A DNA stretch of 64,000 bases from Azorhizobium oxalatiphilum (GCF_014635325.1 NZ_BMCT01000007.1:295548-359547); one strand, 5' to 3'; shown: positions 45,527 through 55,012, numbered from the stretch's first letter. Numbers and translations are program-made. The notes: generated by a model not told the origin, from the sequence alone.

Positions 45527-46255
45527 ATGACTGAGCATATCGTTTCGGCCTTCGATGCCGAGCTGAAGGAACTGGGCCGCAAGGTCGTCGAGATGGGCGG
45601 CCAGGCCGAGCGCCTCGTGGCTGATAGCGTCCTGTCCCTGATCCGTCGCGACAGCACCATGGCCCAGCGCGTGGTGCTGCTGGATGCCACCATCGACCAC
45701 CTGCAGCGCGAGATCGAGGACAAGGCCGTCCTGGTCATCGCCAAGCGCCAGCCCATGGCGGTGGACCTGCGCGACATCGTGGCGACGCTGCGCATCTCCA
45801 ACGATCTGGAGCGCATCGGCGACCTCGCCAAGAACGTGGCCAAGCGCGTGCTGGCCATCGAGAGCGAATATCACCCGCAGAAGCTGGTGCGCGGCGTCGA
45901 GCACATGTCCGACCTCGTGCTCGAGCAGATGAAGGAAGTGCTGGACGCCTATGCCGGCCGCGATGCGGAGAAGGCCATGGGCGTGTGGCGCAAGGACGCC
46001 AGCGTGGACACCATGTACACCTCGCTGTTCCGCGAACTCCTCACCTATATGATGGAGGATCCGCGCAACATCTCCGTGTGCACGCACCTGCTGTTCTGCG
46101 CCAAGAACATCGAGCGCATCGGCGATCATTCCACCAATGTCGCCGAGACCGTCTATTACATGGTCACCGGCCAGATGATCACCGACACCCGCCCGAAGGC
46201 GGACGAGACCAGCGAGACCACCGTGGCGTTCCCGCCGCGTTCGGTCGAAGGATGA
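45527..46255 (+). CDS. phoU: Phosphate signalling protein PhoU
   Basis: 242 residues, two three-helix PhoU repeats: DHLQREIEDKAVLVIAKRQP...RDIVATLRISNDLERIGDLAKNVAKR and ...THLLFCAKNIERIGDHSTNVAETVYYMVTG. Each ends with the metal-binding E-R-I-G-D motif. Couples PstSCAB to PhoR so that the kinase is off when phosphate is plentiful. 20 bases after pstB. Confidence 0.97.
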   Translation: MTEHIVSAFDAELKELGRKVVEMGGQAERLVADSVLSLIRRDSTMAQRVVLLDATIDHLQREIEDKAVLVIAKRQPMAVDLRDIVATLRISNDLERIGDLAKNVAKRVLAIESEYHPQKLVRGVEHMSDLVLEQMKEVLDAYAGRDAEKAMGVWRKDASVDTMYTSLFRELLTYMMEDPRNISVCTHLLFCAKNIERIGDHSTNVAETVYYMVTGQMITDTRPKADETSETTVAFPPRSVEG

Positions 46256-46259
46256 GCAA

Positions 46260-46961
46260 GTGCCCGCGCAGATCCTGATCATCGAGGACGAGGAGCCTCT
46301 CACGCTCCTCCTGCGGTATAACCTCGAAAGCGAGGGCTATGCCGTGGACAGTGTGGCCCGGGGCGACGAGGCCGAGACCCGGCTTCGGGAAAGCGTGCCG
46401 GACCTCGTGATCCTCGACTGGATGCTGCCGGGCCTGTCGGGCATCGAGCTGTGCCGCCGCCTGCGCACCCGTCCCGAGACGGAGCGCCTGCCGGTGATCA
46501 TGCTCACCGCCCGTGGCGAGGAGACCGAGCGTGTGCGCGGCCTCGCCACCGGCGCCGACGATTATGTGGTGAAGCCCTTCTCCGTGCCCGAGCTGCTGGC
46601 CCGGGTGCGGGCGCTGCTGCGCCGGGCCAAGCCCGAGCATGTGGCGACCCTGCTGCGCGCCGGCGACATCGAGCTGGACCGCGAAACCCACCGGGTGCAT
46701 CGCGCCGGCCGCGAGGTGCATCTCGGCCCCACCGAATTCCGCCTGCTCGAATTCCTCATGCAGAGCCCCGGCCGCGTGTTCTCGCGCGAGCAGCTGCTCG
46801 ACGGCGTATGGGGGCAGGACGTCTATATCGACGAGCGTACGGTGGACGTGCATGTGGGCCGGCTGCGCAAGGCCATCAATCGCGGCCGCCAGTCCGATCC
46901 CATCCGCACCGTGCGCGGGGCTGGTTACTCGTTCAACGAAATGTTTGCCCGCGCCCATTGA
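46260..46961 (+). CDS. phoB: Phosphate regulon response regulator PhoB
   Basis: 233 residues from a GTG four bases after the phoU stop. Receiver with phospho-Asp53 in VILDWMLPGLSG and Lys in DYVVKPFSVPE; winged-helix end with DERTVDVHVGRLRKAI and GAGYSFNE. Activator of phosphate-starvation genes via PHO boxes such as the one before pstS, giving positive feedback on its own operon. Confidence 0.97.
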   Translation: MPAQILIIEDEEPLTLLLRYNLESEGYAVDSVARGDEAETRLRESVPDLVILDWMLPGLSGIELCRRLRTRPETERLPVIMLTARGEETERVRGLATGADDYVVKPFSVPELLARVRALLRRAKPEHVATLLRAGDIELDRETHRVHRAGREVHLGPTEFRLLEFLMQSPGRVFSREQLLDGVWGQDVYIDERTVDVHVGRLRKAINRGRQSDPIRTVRGAGYSFNEMFARAH

Positions 46962-47047
46962 GGGAGCGGACCCAGCGTGGCAGTTCCGCGTTGATGCTGC
47001 GGCATGCGCCCTCCCGTGCGGGAGGGCCCCGAAGCGTGGAGGCGGAC

Positions 47048-47422
47048 ATGCAGCGCGAGATCGAAAGCGCGGGTCGCGCAAACGCAGATGTGATCGCCGG
47101 TCGAACCAGGCGACGCAGGGGCCGAAGCCGGTGGGCGCCGGCCGTGGGCCTCGCCCTTCTCCTGTCAGCCCTCACCGGGACAGCGGAAGCCCGGCCGGCC
47201 AGCTACAGGATGAGCTGCGTCGCGGTACAGGAGTTGGTGGGGCGCAGTCCCGGCATCGTGCTCGACACCTCGCCCACCACCTTCGACCGCTATGTGGTGA
47301 ACGTGCGCTACTGCATGCCGGGCCAGCAGCTGAAGCCGGCCTTCGAACGTGCCCGTGACAATCCGCAATGTTTCGTCGGCTACACCTGCTACGACCCGGA
47401 CAAGACCGGACGCGACTGGTGA
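47048..47422 (+). CDS. Cys-rich exported protein, paralogue 1
   Basis: 124 residues with a signal region ending near residue 45 (VGLALLLSALTGTAEA). The mature part has four Cys in the pattern C-x31-C-x18-C-x5-C, identical to the neighbour at 47583. Both end in DNPxCFVGYTCYDP. It lies 86 bases after phoB. Possibly a disulfide-bonded periplasmic protein; no function known to me. A long open frame further upstream overlaps phoB and is not coding. Confidence 0.75.
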   Translation: MQREIESAGRANADVIAGRTRRRRGRSRWAPAVGLALLLSALTGTAEARPASYRMSCVAVQELVGRSPGIVLDTSPTTFDRYVVNVRYCMPGQQLKPAFERARDNPQCFVGYTCYDPDKTGRDW

Positions 47423-47582
47423 GGCGCGGGGTGCCCTTGGCCTGCGTCCATCCTTGTGCTTAAGGTCGGGCCAAATCCGGGTGGGCGGGGTGCTTCGGCT
47501 TGAATGCGGGCGTCGGCCCGGCGTTGCAAGCGGGGCGCATGGCAGTTCCGGCCGCGGATATCCGGCCGCAGGAGTATGTGTG

Positions 47583-47909
47583 ATGAGGAAGATACTGCGC
47601 GCGGCCTGTCGCAAGACCTTCAGCAAGACCCTGGGTCCAATGGCGATCCTGGCTGCGGTGCTGGTTCCCGCCGTCGCCATGGCCCTGCCCAACACCACCC
47701 AGATGACCTGTCGGCAGGCGGCGACAATCGTGCGCGCGGGCGGCAGTGCGGTGCTGGCGACCTCCGCCAATACCTATGACCGCTATGTGATCAGCCGTGC
47801 CTTCTGCCCGGCGGACCAGATCAATGATCCGGCCTGGGTGCCGACCCGCGACAATCCGCGCTGCTTCGTCGGCTACACCTGCTACGATCCCACCCGCGAT
47901 CTGCGCTGA
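47583..47909 (+). CDS. Cys-rich exported protein, paralogue 2
   Basis: 108 residues from an ATG with AGGAG upstream. Signal peptide to VAMA|LPN. The mature sequence keeps the four Cys with the same spacing (31, 18 and 5) as the upstream paralogue, and T-Y/F-D-R-Y-V and DNPRCFVGYTCYDP are shared. It arose by tandem duplication. Role unknown; the position after phoB may be coincidental. Confidence 0.78.
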   Translation: MRKILRAACRKTFSKTLGPMAILAAVLVPAVAMALPNTTQMTCRQAATIVRAGGSAVLATSANTYDRYVISRAFCPADQINDPAWVPTRDNPRCFVGYTCYDPTRDLR

Positions 47910-47928
47910 GCAGGGGCGCGCCCAATAA

Positions 47929-47953
47929 AAAAGCCCCGCGGTGCGGGGCTTTT
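47929..47953. terminator. Bidirectional terminator between exported protein and gcrA
   Basis: AAAAGCCCCGC-GGT-GCGGGGCTTTT, perfect 11-base arms with A and T runs at the two ends, serving the convergent genes. Confidence 0.9.
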
Positions 47954-47986
47954 GTCGTCTGTGACCTCAGCCTCGTGAGCTTGCGC

Positions 47987-48535
47987 TCACATGCGGGCGG
48001 CGGCGCGCGGCGCGCGGCGGCGATCCTGCACCGGCTGGTAGGCCATGCGCGCATGGGTGGCGCAATAAGGATTGCCGGTCAGGCTGCGGCCACCGCAGAA
48101 ATAGAAGGCATCCGTGCCCGGCTCACCCAGCGGCCAGCGGCAGGTGGACTCGGTCAGATTCATGATGGTGCAGCGCTGGCCCATGGGCAGCACATTGTTG
48201 CCGGCCGGCTGGGGGGCCGGGGCGGGGGTCGGCATCGTCTCCACCAGAGCCTCGAAGGCGGGGGCGAGGGCCGTGTTGCCGTGGGTGGCGGGACGCACCG
48301 GCGCCTGCGGGCGCTGCTGCTGCTGCTGCGGGGCCGGAGCCTCGGGGCGGGCCGTCTTGCGCGGGCGGGCCGCGACGGCGGGCGCCTTGGCCCGGCCGGA
48401 CAGGCCGAGACGGTGGACCTTACCAATGACGGCATTACGCGTGATGCCGCCCAGCTCACCAGCGATCTGGCTGGCGGACAGCCCTTCGCTCCAGAGCTTC
48501 TTCAAGAGTTCGACGCGCTCGTCGTTCCAGCTCAT
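47987..48535 (-). CDS. gcrA: Cell-cycle regulator GcrA
   Basis: 182 residues from MSWNDERVELLKKLWSEG, the invariant family start. Its helix-turn-helix region (LSASQIAGELGGITRNAVIGK) is followed by a disordered Ala/Pro/Gln linker with a Gln run and a C-terminal domain with RCTIMNLTESTCRWPLGEPG and FCGGRSLTGNPYCATHAR. GcrA binds sigma-70 holoenzyme and methylated GANTC promoter sites to activate cell-cycle genes in alphaproteobacteria. Divergent from argD. Confidence 0.96.
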   Translation of the reverse strand: MSWNDERVELLKKLWSEGLSASQIAGELGGITRNAVIGKVHRLGLSGRAKAPAVAARPRKTARPEAPAPQQQQQRPQAPVRPATHGNTALAPAFEALVETMPTPAPAPQPAGNNVLPMGQRCTIMNLTESTCRWPLGEPGTDAFYFCGGRSLTGNPYCATHARMAYQPVQDRRRAPRAAARM

Positions 48536-48901
48536 CGCTCGCCTCCTTGGCTGCCTCATCGAATCCACGGCCGCTTCCCGACGCGCGATGCGCGCGCGGG
48601 ACCATGGGATCCGACGCCACTTGGGAACGGTGCCGCACGACATCTCGTGGCCGGCGAAGTGGAAGCTACAATATGGGGCGGGTTGCGCGAAGTGCGAGAA
48701 TCACCACTCCCCCGGTTTTCCCCAAGTCGTTGCAAAAACGTTAACCACGCGAGGTATGTTGACCCCGCGTTGGCGATGTTTAGAATCCCCAATGTCGGGC
48801 TGCCCCGCGAGGGCGGCCTTTTTCTGTTGCTGAAAGGCATCTTTGCCGCAGGCATGTGCCATCGGCTTGTCAATCCCTAACCCTCGTCAAGGAGGGGTTC
48901 C
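48536..48901. other. gcrA-argD divergent region
   Basis: 366 bases with no supported gene. GAATC (a GANTC methylation site of CcrM) occurs at 48561, 48698 and 48783, a cluster expected for cell-cycle promoters. The stretch 48700-48780 is less GC-rich. Three sites in 230 bases exceed chance at this base composition. Confidence 0.55.
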
Positions 48902-50110
48902 GTGATCACCCCCGTTCTTCCGACCTATGCGCGCGTCAATCTCGAATTCGAGCGGGGGGAGGGCTGCTGGCTCATTGCCACGGACGGGCGACGTTTTCTC
49001 GATTTCACCGCCGGCATCGCGGTCAACGTGCTGGGCCACGCCAATCCCTATCTGGTGCAGGCCCTCACCGAGCAGGCCGGCAAGCTCTGGCACACCTCGA
49101 ACCTGTTCCGCATCAGCGGCGGCGAGCGTCTGGCCGAGCGGCTGATCGAGGCCACCTTCGCCGACACGGTCTTCTTCACCAATTCGGGTGCGGAAGCGCT
49201 GGAGTGCGCCATCAAGATGGCGCGCCGCTACCAGTTCGTGACCGGCAATGCCGAGCGCAACCGCATCATCACCTTCGAGGGCGCCTTCCACGGCCGCACG
49301 CTCGCCACCATCGCCGCCGGCGGCAACGCCAAATACATGGAGGGCTTCGGCCCCGACATGCCCGGCTTCGATCAGGTGCCGTTCGGTGATCTGGACGCGG
49401 TGAAGGCGGCCATCGGCCCCACCACCGCAGGCATCCTCATCGAGCCGGTGCAGGGCGAGGGCGGCGTGCGCGTGCCCCCGTCGAGCTTCCTCACCACCCT
49501 GCGCGCCCTGTGCGACGAGCACGGCCTGCTGCTGATCCTCGACGAGGTGCAGAGCGGTGTCGGCCGGACCGGCCGCCTGTTCGCCCATGAATGGACCGGC
49601 GCCACGCCGGACATCATGGCGGTGGCCAAGGGCATCGGCGGCGGCTTCCCCATGGGCGCCTGCCTCGCCACGGAAAATGCGGCCAAGGGCATGACGCTCG
49701 GCACCCACGGCTCCACCTATGGCGGCAATCCGCTGGCCATGGCGGTGGGCAATGCGGTGCTGGACAAGGTGCTGCAACCGGACTTCCTGGAGCATGTGCG
49801 CCAGATGAGCCTGCGCTTCACCCAGATGCTGGCCGAGGTGAAGGATCGCCATCCGGCGGTCATTTCCGAGATCCGCGGGCAGGGCCTGCTGATGGGCCTC
49901 AAGGCGCTGGTGCCGGCCGCCGATCTGGTGGTGGCGCTGCGCGAGGAAGGCATGCTGGTGCCCGGCGCCGGCGACAATGTGGTGCGTCTGCTGCCGCCGC
50001 TGGTGGTGACGGCGGAAGAAATCGGCATCGCCTGCCAGAAGATCGAGGCGGCGTGCCAGAAGATCGAGAATGAGCTGGCCCATGCGCCGGTGAAGGGGGC
50101 CGCCGAATGA
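48902..50110 (+). CDS. argD: Acetylornithine aminotransferase
   Basis: 402 residues; GTG start with AAGGAGGGG. Class III PLP aminotransferase: Lys243 in [12 protein letters not shown] binds PLP, with [15 protein letters not shown] and [14 protein letters not shown]. Converts N-acetylglutamate semialdehyde and glutamate to N-acetylornithine in arginine synthesis. Its stop overlaps the argF start (ATGA). Confidence 0.97.
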   Translation: MITPVLPTYARVNLEFERGEGCWLIATDGRRFLDFTAGIAVNVLGHANPYLVQALTEQAGKLWHTSNLFRISGGERLAERLIEATFADTVFFTNSGAEALECAIKMARRYQFVTGNAERNRIITFEGAFHGRTLATIAAGGNAKYMEGFGPDMPGFDQVPFGDLDAVKAAIGPTTAGILIEPVQGEGGVRVPPSSFLTTLRALCDEHGLLLILDEVQSGVGRTGRLFAHEWTGATPDIMAVAKGIGGGFPMGACLATENAAKGMTLGTHGSTYGGNPLAMAVGNAVLDKVLQPDFLEHVRQMSLRFTQMLAEVKDRHPAVISEIRGQGLLMGLKALVPAADLVVALREEGMLVPGAGDNVVRLLPPLVVTAEEIGIACQKIEAACQKIENELAHAPVKGAAE

Positions 50111-51036
50111 GCGGGAATGGAGTGCGTCACTTCCTGGATCTGACGGATCTGGAAGCGGTTGACCTGCGTCAGGTGCTGGAATTGTCCAAGCAGCTCAAGG
50201 CGAAGCGCAAGGCCGGGACCGAGGAGAAGCCGCTGGCCGGCAAGTCGCTGGCCATGGTGTTCGACAAGCCGTCCACCCGGACCCGCGTGTCGTTCGACCT
50301 GGCCATGCGCCAGCTCGGCGGCGAGACCATCATGCTCACGGGCGCGGAAATGCAGCTCGGGCGCGGCGAGAGCATCGCCGACACCGCCCGCGTGCTGTCG
50401 CGCTTCGTGGACGCCATCATGATCCGCATCCTCAGCCATGAGGATCTGGTGGAGCTGGCGGCCAATGCGACCGTGCCGGTGATCAACGGTCTCACCCGCA
50501 TTTCCCATCCCTGTCAGGTGATGGCTGATGTGCTGACCTTCGAGGAGCACAAGGGGCCGATCACCGGCCGCCGCGTGGCCTGGACGGGGGACGCCAACAA
50601 CGTGCTGGCCTCGTGGATTCATGCGGCCCACCAGTTCGACTTCACCATCAACGTGGCGACCCCGAAGGAACTGTCCCCGCGACAGGCCCTGAAGGAGTTC
50701 GTGAAGCGCACCAAGGCCAAGGTGCATTTCACCCGCGATCCGGACGAGGCGGTGGAAGGCGTTGACTGCGTCATCACCGACACCTGGGTTTCCATGGGCG
50801 ACAAGGAGGCGGAACGCCGCCACAACCTGCTGAAGCCCTATCAGGTGAATGCCAAGCTGATGGGCCGGGCCAATCCCGGTGCCGTCTTCATGCACTGCCT
50901 GCCGGCGCATCGCGGCGAGGAAGTCACCGACGAGGTGATGGACGGCCCGCAGTCGGTGGTGTTCGACGAGGCCGAGAACCGTCTGCATGCGCAGAAGGGC
51001 ATTCTCGCCTGGTGTCTGGACAAATCCGGGGTCTGA
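50107..51036 (+). CDS. argF: Ornithine carbamoyltransferase
   Basis: 309 residues. Carbamoyl-phosphate site [13 protein letters not shown] (STRTR at 56-60), ornithine-side [15 protein letters not shown] and the C-terminal [15 protein letters not shown]. Makes citrulline from ornithine and carbamoyl phosphate. The four-base overlap with argD indicates coupled expression. Confidence 0.98.
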   Translation: MSGNGVRHFLDLTDLEAVDLRQVLELSKQLKAKRKAGTEEKPLAGKSLAMVFDKPSTRTRVSFDLAMRQLGGETIMLTGAEMQLGRGESIADTARVLSRFVDAIMIRILSHEDLVELAANATVPVINGLTRISHPCQVMADVLTFEEHKGPITGRRVAWTGDANNVLASWIHAAHQFDFTINVATPKELSPRQALKEFVKRTKAKVHFTRDPDEAVEGVDCVITDTWVSMGDKEAERRHNLLKPYQVNAKLMGRANPGAVFMHCLPAHRGEEVTDEVMDGPQSVVFDEAENRLHAQKGILAWCLDKSGV

Positions 51037-51219
51037 ACCCACATCGGGGTCAACTTGATCGTCGCCCGGCCGGTTCGACCCGGCTTCGGGCGGCGAAAGA
51101 CGTTTGTCGCGCCTTTGCCGGTCCTTGGCGGCATGGGTGCGAAAACCCCTTGTTTGTCGCAATCCTCGGCGCGGGGCATGCTGATGCTCCGGCGGCGATT
51201 GCCCAGTGCGTGGTGCCCT

Positions 51220-52221
51220 ATGGCTGAAAACAGAACCTCAGAGGAGATGCACTCCCCTCTGCCCGGCGCGGACGATTGCGTGGTGCCCTTCCATGTGGAG
51301 CCGCTGGACGTGCGCGGGCGCGTGGTGCGTCTCGGCGCCAGCCTCGATGCGGTGCTGGCCCATCACGACTATCCGCCGGCGGTCAAGCGCGTGATCGGCG
51401 AGGCGGTGGTGCTCACCTGCCTGCTCGGCTCCTCGCTGAAGTTCGAGGGCCGCTTCATCCTCCAGACCCAGACCGATGGTCCGGTGGACATGGTGGTGGT
51501 GGACTTCGTCACCCCCGACAAGATCCGCGCCTATGCCCGCTTCGATGCGGAGCGCGTGGCGGAGGCCGAAAAGGGCAATGCCGCCACGCCCTCCGAGCTG
51601 ATCGGGCGCGGCCATCTGGCCATGACCATCGACCAGGGCCTGTCGGTGAACCGCTATCAGGGCGTAGTGGCGCTGGACGGCACCGGGCTGGAAGAGGCGG
51701 CGCACGAATATTTCCGCCAGTCGGAGCAGATCCCCACCCGCGTCCGCCTTGCGGTGGGCGAGGAGATGCAGGCGGGCGGCGGCTCGTCCTGGCGGGCGGG
51801 CGGCTTCCTGGTGCAGTTCCTGCCCGAGGACGGCGGCCGCTCGGCGCAGGCCGATCTCCATCCCGGCGATGCACCGGAGGGCGTGGACGCCCATCAGGTC
51901 GAGGAAGACGACGCCTGGACCGAGGCGCAGGCGCTCGCCGCCACGCTGGAGGACGTGGAGCTGGTGGACAAGACGCTCACCAGCGAGCAGTTGCTGTTCC
52001 GTCTGTTCCACGAGCGCGGGGCGCGGGTGTTCGACGCCCAGAAGGTTGTCGCCCAGTGCTCCTGCTCGCGCGAGCGGGTGCAGGGCGTGCTCGCCAGCTT
52101 CTCCAAGGAGGAGCGGCGGGACATGATCCAGGACGACGGCCGCATCACCGTGAACTGCGAGTTCTGCGGCCGCTCCTACGGCTTCGCGGCCGAGGAGATC
52201 CTCGGGCACGCCGACAGCTGA
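51220..52221 (+). CDS. hslO: Redox-regulated chaperone Hsp33
   Basis: 333 residues from MAENRTSEEM; the frame is open upstream, and a Met nine codons later is possible. The C-terminal zinc switch is visible as CSCSRERV and CEFCGRSYGF, so the redox-active form is kept. The N-terminal region has the domain-swapped core AVKRVIGEAVVLTCLLGSSLKF. Oxidation releases zinc and turns on holdase activity. Its place after argF is conserved in Rhizobiales. Confidence 0.94.
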   Translation: MAENRTSEEMHSPLPGADDCVVPFHVEPLDVRGRVVRLGASLDAVLAHHDYPPAVKRVIGEAVVLTCLLGSSLKFEGRFILQTQTDGPVDMVVVDFVTPDKIRAYARFDAERVAEAEKGNAATPSELIGRGHLAMTIDQGLSVNRYQGVVALDGTGLEEAAHEYFRQSEQIPTRVRLAVGEEMQAGGGSSWRAGGFLVQFLPEDGGRSAQADLHPGDAPEGVDAHQVEEDDAWTEAQALAATLEDVELVDKTLTSEQLLFRLFHERGARVFDAQKVVAQCSCSRERVQGVLASFSKEERRDMIQDDGRITVNCEFCGRSYGFAAEEILGHADS

Positions 52222-52246
52222 CGGGCTGTCACGGCTCAAAATGCAG

Positions 52247-52273
52247 AAGGGCGGCGCTTGCGCCGTCCTTTTT
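52247..52273 (+). terminator. Terminator of hslO
   Basis: AAGGGCGGCGC-TT-GCGCCGTCCTT with a T tract (TTTTTG), 25 bases after the stop; one G-T pair in the stem. Confidence 0.8.
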
Positions 52274-52291
52274 GTTTCCGGGGGCCTGAAG

Positions 52292-52759
52292 TCAGCCCGG
52301 GGGCAGAGTGTCGAACGGATTGTGAAGCGCCACGCCGAGTGGATGGAAGGGCTCGAAGTCCTTCACGTTCCGGGTCAGCACCACGAGGCCCCGCGATTTC
52401 GCTATGCCGGCGATGGCGATGTCCTCGAAATCGCAATTGTGTCCGGTGGCCGCCGCATGCTCCAGCAGGCGCCCGATCTCACGGGCAGCCGGCATGTCGA
52501 TGGTCAGGATGCGATCGGCATAATAGTGGCTGATCGCCTCCAGCCAGTGCGCCAGCACCGGAGCCTTCCGCGTGGCCCCCTTGCGTTCGGCGGCGGCGAT
52601 GCCAGCCTCGATATCCACGATGGAGATCGTGGAGAGCCAGAGCAGGTCCGCCTTCGCCTCGATCCACTGCACCAGCGCCGGATGCTGGGCCGCCTGCCGG
52701 GGCGAGACGGCGCTGATGACATTGGTGTCCAGCAGATACTGGGGACGGGCCGCCGGCAC
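52292..52759 (-). CDS. PIN-domain toxin (FitB/VapC type)
   Basis: 155 residues. PIN fold with acidic residues at the usual places: LLDTNVISAV (Asp of motif 1), DIEAGIAAAERKG and FEDIAIAGIAKSRGLVVLTRNVKDFEPF (shortened). Single-strand RNA endonuclease activity is expected. Its GTG start follows directly after the antitoxin stop, with no gap, a typical toxin-antitoxin arrangement. Confidence 0.9.
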   Translation of the reverse strand: MPAARPQYLLDTNVISAVSPRQAAQHPALVQWIEAKADLLWLSTISIVDIEAGIAAAERKGATRKAPVLAHWLEAISHYYADRILTIDMPAAREIGRLLEHAAATGHNCDFEDIAIAGIAKSRGLVVLTRNVKDFEPFHPLGVALHNPFDTLPPG

Positions 52760-53008
52760 TTATAGCTCCGGCGACTGACGGGGCCGCCGGCTCCGGCGCT
52801 CCGGAATGTCCTCGATCTCCGCCGGGGGATGGGCCAGCAGCCAGCCGAAGCCGGGCACCGCCTTGCTGACCCGGTTCCATTCCTCCCACGACACCACCAC
52901 CACCTCCGGCTTGCCGTGCCGGGTGATCACCACGGGATCGCCCGAAACCGCCTCATCGACGACCTGGGACAGGTTTTCCTTGGCCGAGCGGAGCTGGATC
53001 TCGCGCAT
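52760..53008 (-). CDS. Phd/YefM-family antitoxin
   Basis: 82 residues, ribosome site GGAGG. Phd fold: IQLRSAKENLSQVVDEAVSG and DPVVITRHGKPEVVVVSWEEW. The C-terminal tail (WLLAHPPAEIEDIPERR) is probably the toxin-neutralising part. First gene of the pair with the operator just upstream. Confidence 0.9.
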   Translation of the reverse strand: MREIQLRSAKENLSQVVDEAVSGDPVVITRHGKPEVVVVSWEEWNRVSKAVPGFGWLLAHPPAEIEDIPERRSRRPRQSPEL

Positions 53009-53041
53009 GGATGCCTCCTCGGGATGCGGGCGTCCGATATA

Positions 53042-53057
53042 TGACTACTTGTAGTCA
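53042..53057 (-). promoter_or_regulatory. Palindromic operator of the toxin-antitoxin pair
   Basis: TGACTAC-TT-GTAGTCA, perfect 7-base arms with a two-base spacer, 34 bases upstream of the antitoxin start. Phd-type antitoxins repress their own promoters through such palindromes. Confidence 0.8.
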
Positions 53058-53097
53058 CATTATGCTCTTCGCCCACCGGTGCAAGGAGCACCGGGCC

Positions 53098-54591
53098 TCA
53101 GCGCATCCAGAAGCGCGGCAGGGTGAGCACCAGCACGGTCAGGATTTCCAGCCGCCCCAGCAACATCACGAAGGTCAGCAGCGCCACGGCGGGATCCGGC
53201 AGGTTGGCGTAGGTGGTGGCGGGGCCGACGATGGGGCCGAGGCCCGGTCCCACGTTGGACAGGCTGGCGATGGAAGCCGAGAAGGCGGTGCGCAGGTCGA
53301 GGCCCATCAAAGAGAGGATCACCCCCGCCACGGCGAAGGTCGCCACATAGAGGAAGATGAAGCCCAGCACCGAGGCCACCACCTCGTCGGACACCGAGGC
53401 GCCGCCGTAGCGGATGGGGAAGACGCCGTTGCGATAGGAAATGCGCTTCAGATGCTGGCGCACCGCCTTCATGGCGATCAGCAGGCGCAGGGTCTTCAGG
53501 CCGCCGGCGGTGGAGCCGGTGCAGCCGCCGAGGAACATCAGCACGAAGAAGATGGCGTCGGAGAGCGGCCCCCAATGGGTATAGTCCACCGCCATGAAGC
53601 CGGTGGAGGACACCAGCGAGGCGACCGTGAACAGCGCTTGCCGCAGAGCCGTCTCGCCATGCGCCACGCCCTGAAAGGACTGCTGCAGGAAGGAGGCGAG
53701 CGTGAAGGCTGCGACCACGGCGAGGAAGAGCCGGACTTCCGCATTCCGGAACAGCTTGGAGACGTCGCCGCCCAGCGCCCGCACATAGAGCGGAAAGGGC
53801 AGGCTGGCGGCGAGCATGAACACCACCGCCACATATTCCACCGCCGGGCTGGTGAAGATGCCGAACGAGGAGTCCGAATTGGCGAAGCCGCCCGAGGACA
53901 CCGTTGACATGGCCAGCGTCACCGCATCGAAGGGCGTCATGCCGGCCAGCAGATAGCAGATGGTGCACAGAAGCGAGAGCAGCAGATAGGCGGTCAGCAG
54001 CCCCTTCGCCACCGAGCCGGCCCGGGGCATGAATTTCTCCGAGCGATCGGAGGACTCGGTGCGGAACAGCTGCATGCCGCCGATGCTCAGTGCCGGTAGC
54101 ACGGCGATGGCAATGACCACGATGCCGACGCCGCCGAACCAGTGCAGCATGGCCCGCCACAGCAGGATGCCGGGCGACATGGCATCAAGCCCGGTCATCA
54201 CCGTGGAGCCGGTGGTGGTGAGGCCCGACACCGCTTCGAACAGCGCATGCACGAAGCTGAGGTGCGACGGCCCCCACATGAGGGGCAGGGTGGCGAACAG
54301 CGCCAGCACCACCCACACCGAGGCGGTGAGCAGGAAGGCTTGCCGCAGGTCCAGCCGCGCGGGCGTGGTGCCCCGGCCGGAGACGATCAGCAGCACGCCC
54401 ACGAAGATGGTGATGGCCGCCGCGCCCACGAACGCGCCCTGTCCGCCGGAGCCGGCCCGCAGGTCGGCCATCGCGGGCAGCAGCATGCTGGCGCCGAGGA
54501 TGGACAGAAGGATGCCGATGGTCGACGCGATGGGGCGCAGGTCGAGGGCGGGCGTGGACGCCCGCTGCACCGAGGGGCGCACGAGGCTCAT
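53098..54591 (-). CDS. trkH: Trk-type potassium uptake protein TrkH
   Basis: 497 residues. Four M1-P-M2 repeats are recognisable by pore segments with Gly: SGLTTTGSTVMTGLDA, STVSSGGFANSDSS, VSSTGFMAVDYTHW and SNVGPGLGP. Other conserved part FFVLMFLGGCTGSTAGGLK. K+ channel subunit that works with TrkA, not present here. Leftward, lying between the toxin-antitoxin pair and apaG. Confidence 0.95.
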   Translation of the reverse strand: MSLVRPSVQRASTPALDLRPIASTIGILLSILGASMLLPAMADLRAGSGGQGAFVGAAAITIFVGVLLIVSGRGTTPARLDLRQAFLLTASVWVVLALFATLPLMWGPSHLSFVHALFEAVSGLTTTGSTVMTGLDAMSPGILLWRAMLHWFGGVGIVVIAIAVLPALSIGGMQLFRTESSDRSEKFMPRAGSVAKGLLTAYLLLSLLCTICYLLAGMTPFDAVTLAMSTVSSGGFANSDSSFGIFTSPAVEYVAVVFMLAASLPFPLYVRALGGDVSKLFRNAEVRLFLAVVAAFTLASFLQQSFQGVAHGETALRQALFTVASLVSSTGFMAVDYTHWGPLSDAIFFVLMFLGGCTGSTAGGLKTLRLLIAMKAVRQHLKRISYRNGVFPIRYGGASVSDEVVASVLGFIFLYVATFAVAGVILSLMGLDLRTAFSASIASLSNVGPGLGPIVGPATTYANLPDPAVALLTFVMLLGRLEILTVLVLTLPRFWMR

Positions 54592-54619
54592 CGCCGGTCG
54601 CTCCTGGGAGCGGGCCGTG

Positions 54620-55012
54620 TCAGTTCAGCACCCGGGGCATGTGCGGGATGTCGAGCGAGAAGGCCGGAATCTCCACGGCGAAGGTCTCGCCGCCGTCGGC
54701 GATCATGTCGTAATGCCCGCTCATGATGCCGGTGGACGTGGTGAGAGGCACGCCGCTCGTATATTCGAACCGGCCGCCGGGGGGCAGCACGGGCTCTTCG
54801 CCCACCACGCCGGCACCGTGCACCTCTTCCACATGCCCGCGCGCGTCGGTGATGGTCCAGTGCCGGGCCTTCAACTGCACGGGCACGCGGCCGAGATTCA
54901 CCACCTCGATCGTGTAGGCCCAGAAGTGCCGGCCCTCATCAGGTTCGGAGCGCTCGGCCACATAGCGCGGGGTGGCCGTCACCTGAATCTTGCGCGTGGT
55001 CGCCCGATACAT
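54620..55012 (-). CDS. apaG: ApaG protein
   Basis: 130 residues with the family's beta-sandwich: YRATTRKIQVTATPRYVAERS, WAYTIEVVNLGRVPVQLKARH and GEEPVLPPGGRFEYTSGVPLTTSTGIMSGHY (shortened). Role uncertain; linked to Co2+ tolerance and Mg2+ in enterics. 28 bases upstream of trkH on the same strand, adjacent to metZ. Confidence 0.96.
   Translation of the reverse strand: MYRATTRKIQVTATPRYVAERSEPDEGRHFWAYTIEVVNLGRVPVQLKARHWTITDARGHVEEVHGAGVVGEEPVLPPGGRFEYTSGVPLTTSTGIMSGHYDMIADGGETFAVEIPAFSLDIPHMPRVLN

Noticed and set aside
46451..47047. An upstream extension of the Cys-rich exported protein into phoB
   Set aside because: The extension is out of frame with phoB and low in protein-like character; the internal ATG gives a proper signal peptide.
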